A stretch of 5,395 nucleotides of DNA. It comes from Spartobacteria bacterium (GTDB taxonomy: Bacteria; Verrucomicrobiota; Verrucomicrobiae; Chthoniobacterales; UBA6821). Shown one piece after another: positions 4,848-5,395 of the stretch; within the stretch, counting starts at the first letter, position 1; the number at the start of each line of letters is the position of its first letter. The stretch covers positions 2,573 to 7,967 of the forward strand of contig PLEU01000173.1 of assembly GCA_003136515.1 (NCBI GenBank). The letters are read 5' to 3'. The notes under the pieces were generated by a model that was not told the DNA's origin, did no database searches, and was given only the letters and a program-made list of their open reading frames with translations. The translations under genes were made by a program, and so were the position numbers.

Positions 4848-5395
4848 ATGCCTGATCCGGAGCAACCAATCGTGCATGTCAGTGAGCTGCGTAAAAGTTT
4901 CGGAGATGTCGCCATCCTGAAGGGGGTCGGTTTTGATGTTGAAGAAGGGGACCTTGTTTCCATTATCGGCCCGAGTGGTTGCGGGAAATCGACATTGCTT
5001 CGTTGTCTGAATGCCTTGGAAACACTGGATTCGGGAGAAATTGCCATCGCGGGGGTTTCATTGAAGCGTTCGGAAGGGGAGCGCGGGCTTCACCGCAATT
5101 TTCATCATCTTGCGCATGAGCTTCGGCAGCGAGTCGGCATGGTATTTCAGCAGTTCAATCTTTTCCCCAATAAAACGATTCTTGAGAATATCACCCTTGC
5201 TCCATTGGTGGTGAAGGAGGAGCCACGCGAAGTTGCCGAAGAAAACGGGCTGCGGTTGCTTGATAAAGTCGGCCTTGCTGGATTCGCGAAACGTTTTCCA
5301 TCGCAACTCTCCGGCGGTCAGCAGCAACGCGCCTTCGTCGCGCGCGCGATCGCCCAAGAGCCGCGCCTGCTGTTGCTCGACGAACCGACGACCGG
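4848..5395 (+). CDS. ABC transporter ATP-binding protein, polar amino acid (GlnQ/HisP) type, partial at 3' edge
   Basis: This is the ATPase subunit of an inner-membrane importer, energising uptake with permease and binding-protein partners that lie outside the window. The frame is open to the last base, giving 182 codons of the roughly 240-250 expected. It shows Walker A GPSGCGKST (41-49), Q-loop VFQQFNLFP with Gln101/Gln102, signature LSGGQQQR (154-161) and Walker B LLLLDEPT with Asp178/Glu179. The sequence RVGMVFQQFNLFPNKTILENI is characteristic of the polar amino acid uptake subfamily; glutamine, histidine, arginine or cystine are possible substrates and I cannot choose. DEPTTG replaces the more common DEPTSALD. 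ATG at 4848 is the first start after an in-frame TAA at 4836. AGGAG (4843-4847) abuts it directly, which is unusually close for an SD. An 18-bp palindrome upstream suggests control by a repressor or activator. Confidence 0.93.
   Translation, partial: MPDPEQPIVHVSELRKSFGDVAILKGVGFDVEEGDLVSIIGPSGCGKSTLLRCLNALETLDSGEIAIAGVSLKRSEGERGLHRNFHHLAHELRQRVGMVFQQFNLFPNKTILENITLAPLVVKEEPREVAEENGLRLLDKVGLAGFAKRFPSQLSGGQQQRAFVARAIAQEPRLLLLDEPTT

Noticed and set aside
4848..4848. Alternative GTG start of the ABC gene at 4872
   Set aside because: ATG at 4848 is in frame, lies next to AGGAG and follows an in-frame stop; GTG has no better signal.
5058..5357. 99-aa minus-strand open frame
   Set aside because: It is antisense to the conserved ABC ATPase core (Q-loop and signature region), which accounts for the sequence.

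Overview
The window is an ordinary bacterial chromosomal stretch. It is densely coded on both strands and holds no RNA genes, CRISPR array or insertion sequence that I can support. The source looks Gram-negative and heterotrophic. I cannot place it firmly: the MbfA-type ferritin-VIT1 protein, the CYTH/CHAD pair and the scarcity of Shine-Dalgarno motifs would fit a Verrucomicrobiota/PVC-like or Acidobacteria-like genome as well as some Proteobacteria, so any taxonomic guess is weak.

Region 1 (1-1750, + strand) is the distal part of a histidine operon: the C-terminal part of hisB, then hisH (4-bp stop/start overlap), then hisA (11-nt gap). HisB removes water from imidazoleglycerol phosphate, HisA isomerises ProFAR to PRFAR, and HisH supplies ammonia to HisF. 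hisF does not follow here, so the synthase partner must lie elsewhere.

Region 2 (1751-2810) holds a 67-nt spacer with two adjacent small inverted repeats, then a 319-aa membrane-bound ferritin of the MbfA type (di-iron ferritin-like domain fused to a VIT1 transporter domain). A weak hairpin lies at the convergent junction.

Region 3 (2802-4193, - strand) is a two-gene unit: a CYTH-domain triphosphate tunnel enzyme (158 aa) followed by a CHAD-domain protein (292 aa). Both families are tied to inorganic polyphosphate. They converge on the ferritin-VIT1 gene, which puts iron handling and polyphosphate functions side by side.

Region 4 (4194-5395) begins with a divergent intergenic region. It continues with a single-domain (five-helix) EamA/DMT transporter on +, a spacer with an 18-bp near-perfect palindrome, and the first 182 codons of an ABC transporter ATPase of the polar amino acid (GlnQ/HisP) type that runs off the window.

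No clearly new system is visible. The best leads are the iron/polyphosphate neighbourhood, the operator-like palindrome before the ABC gene, and the SD-poor, often pyrimidine-rich start regions.
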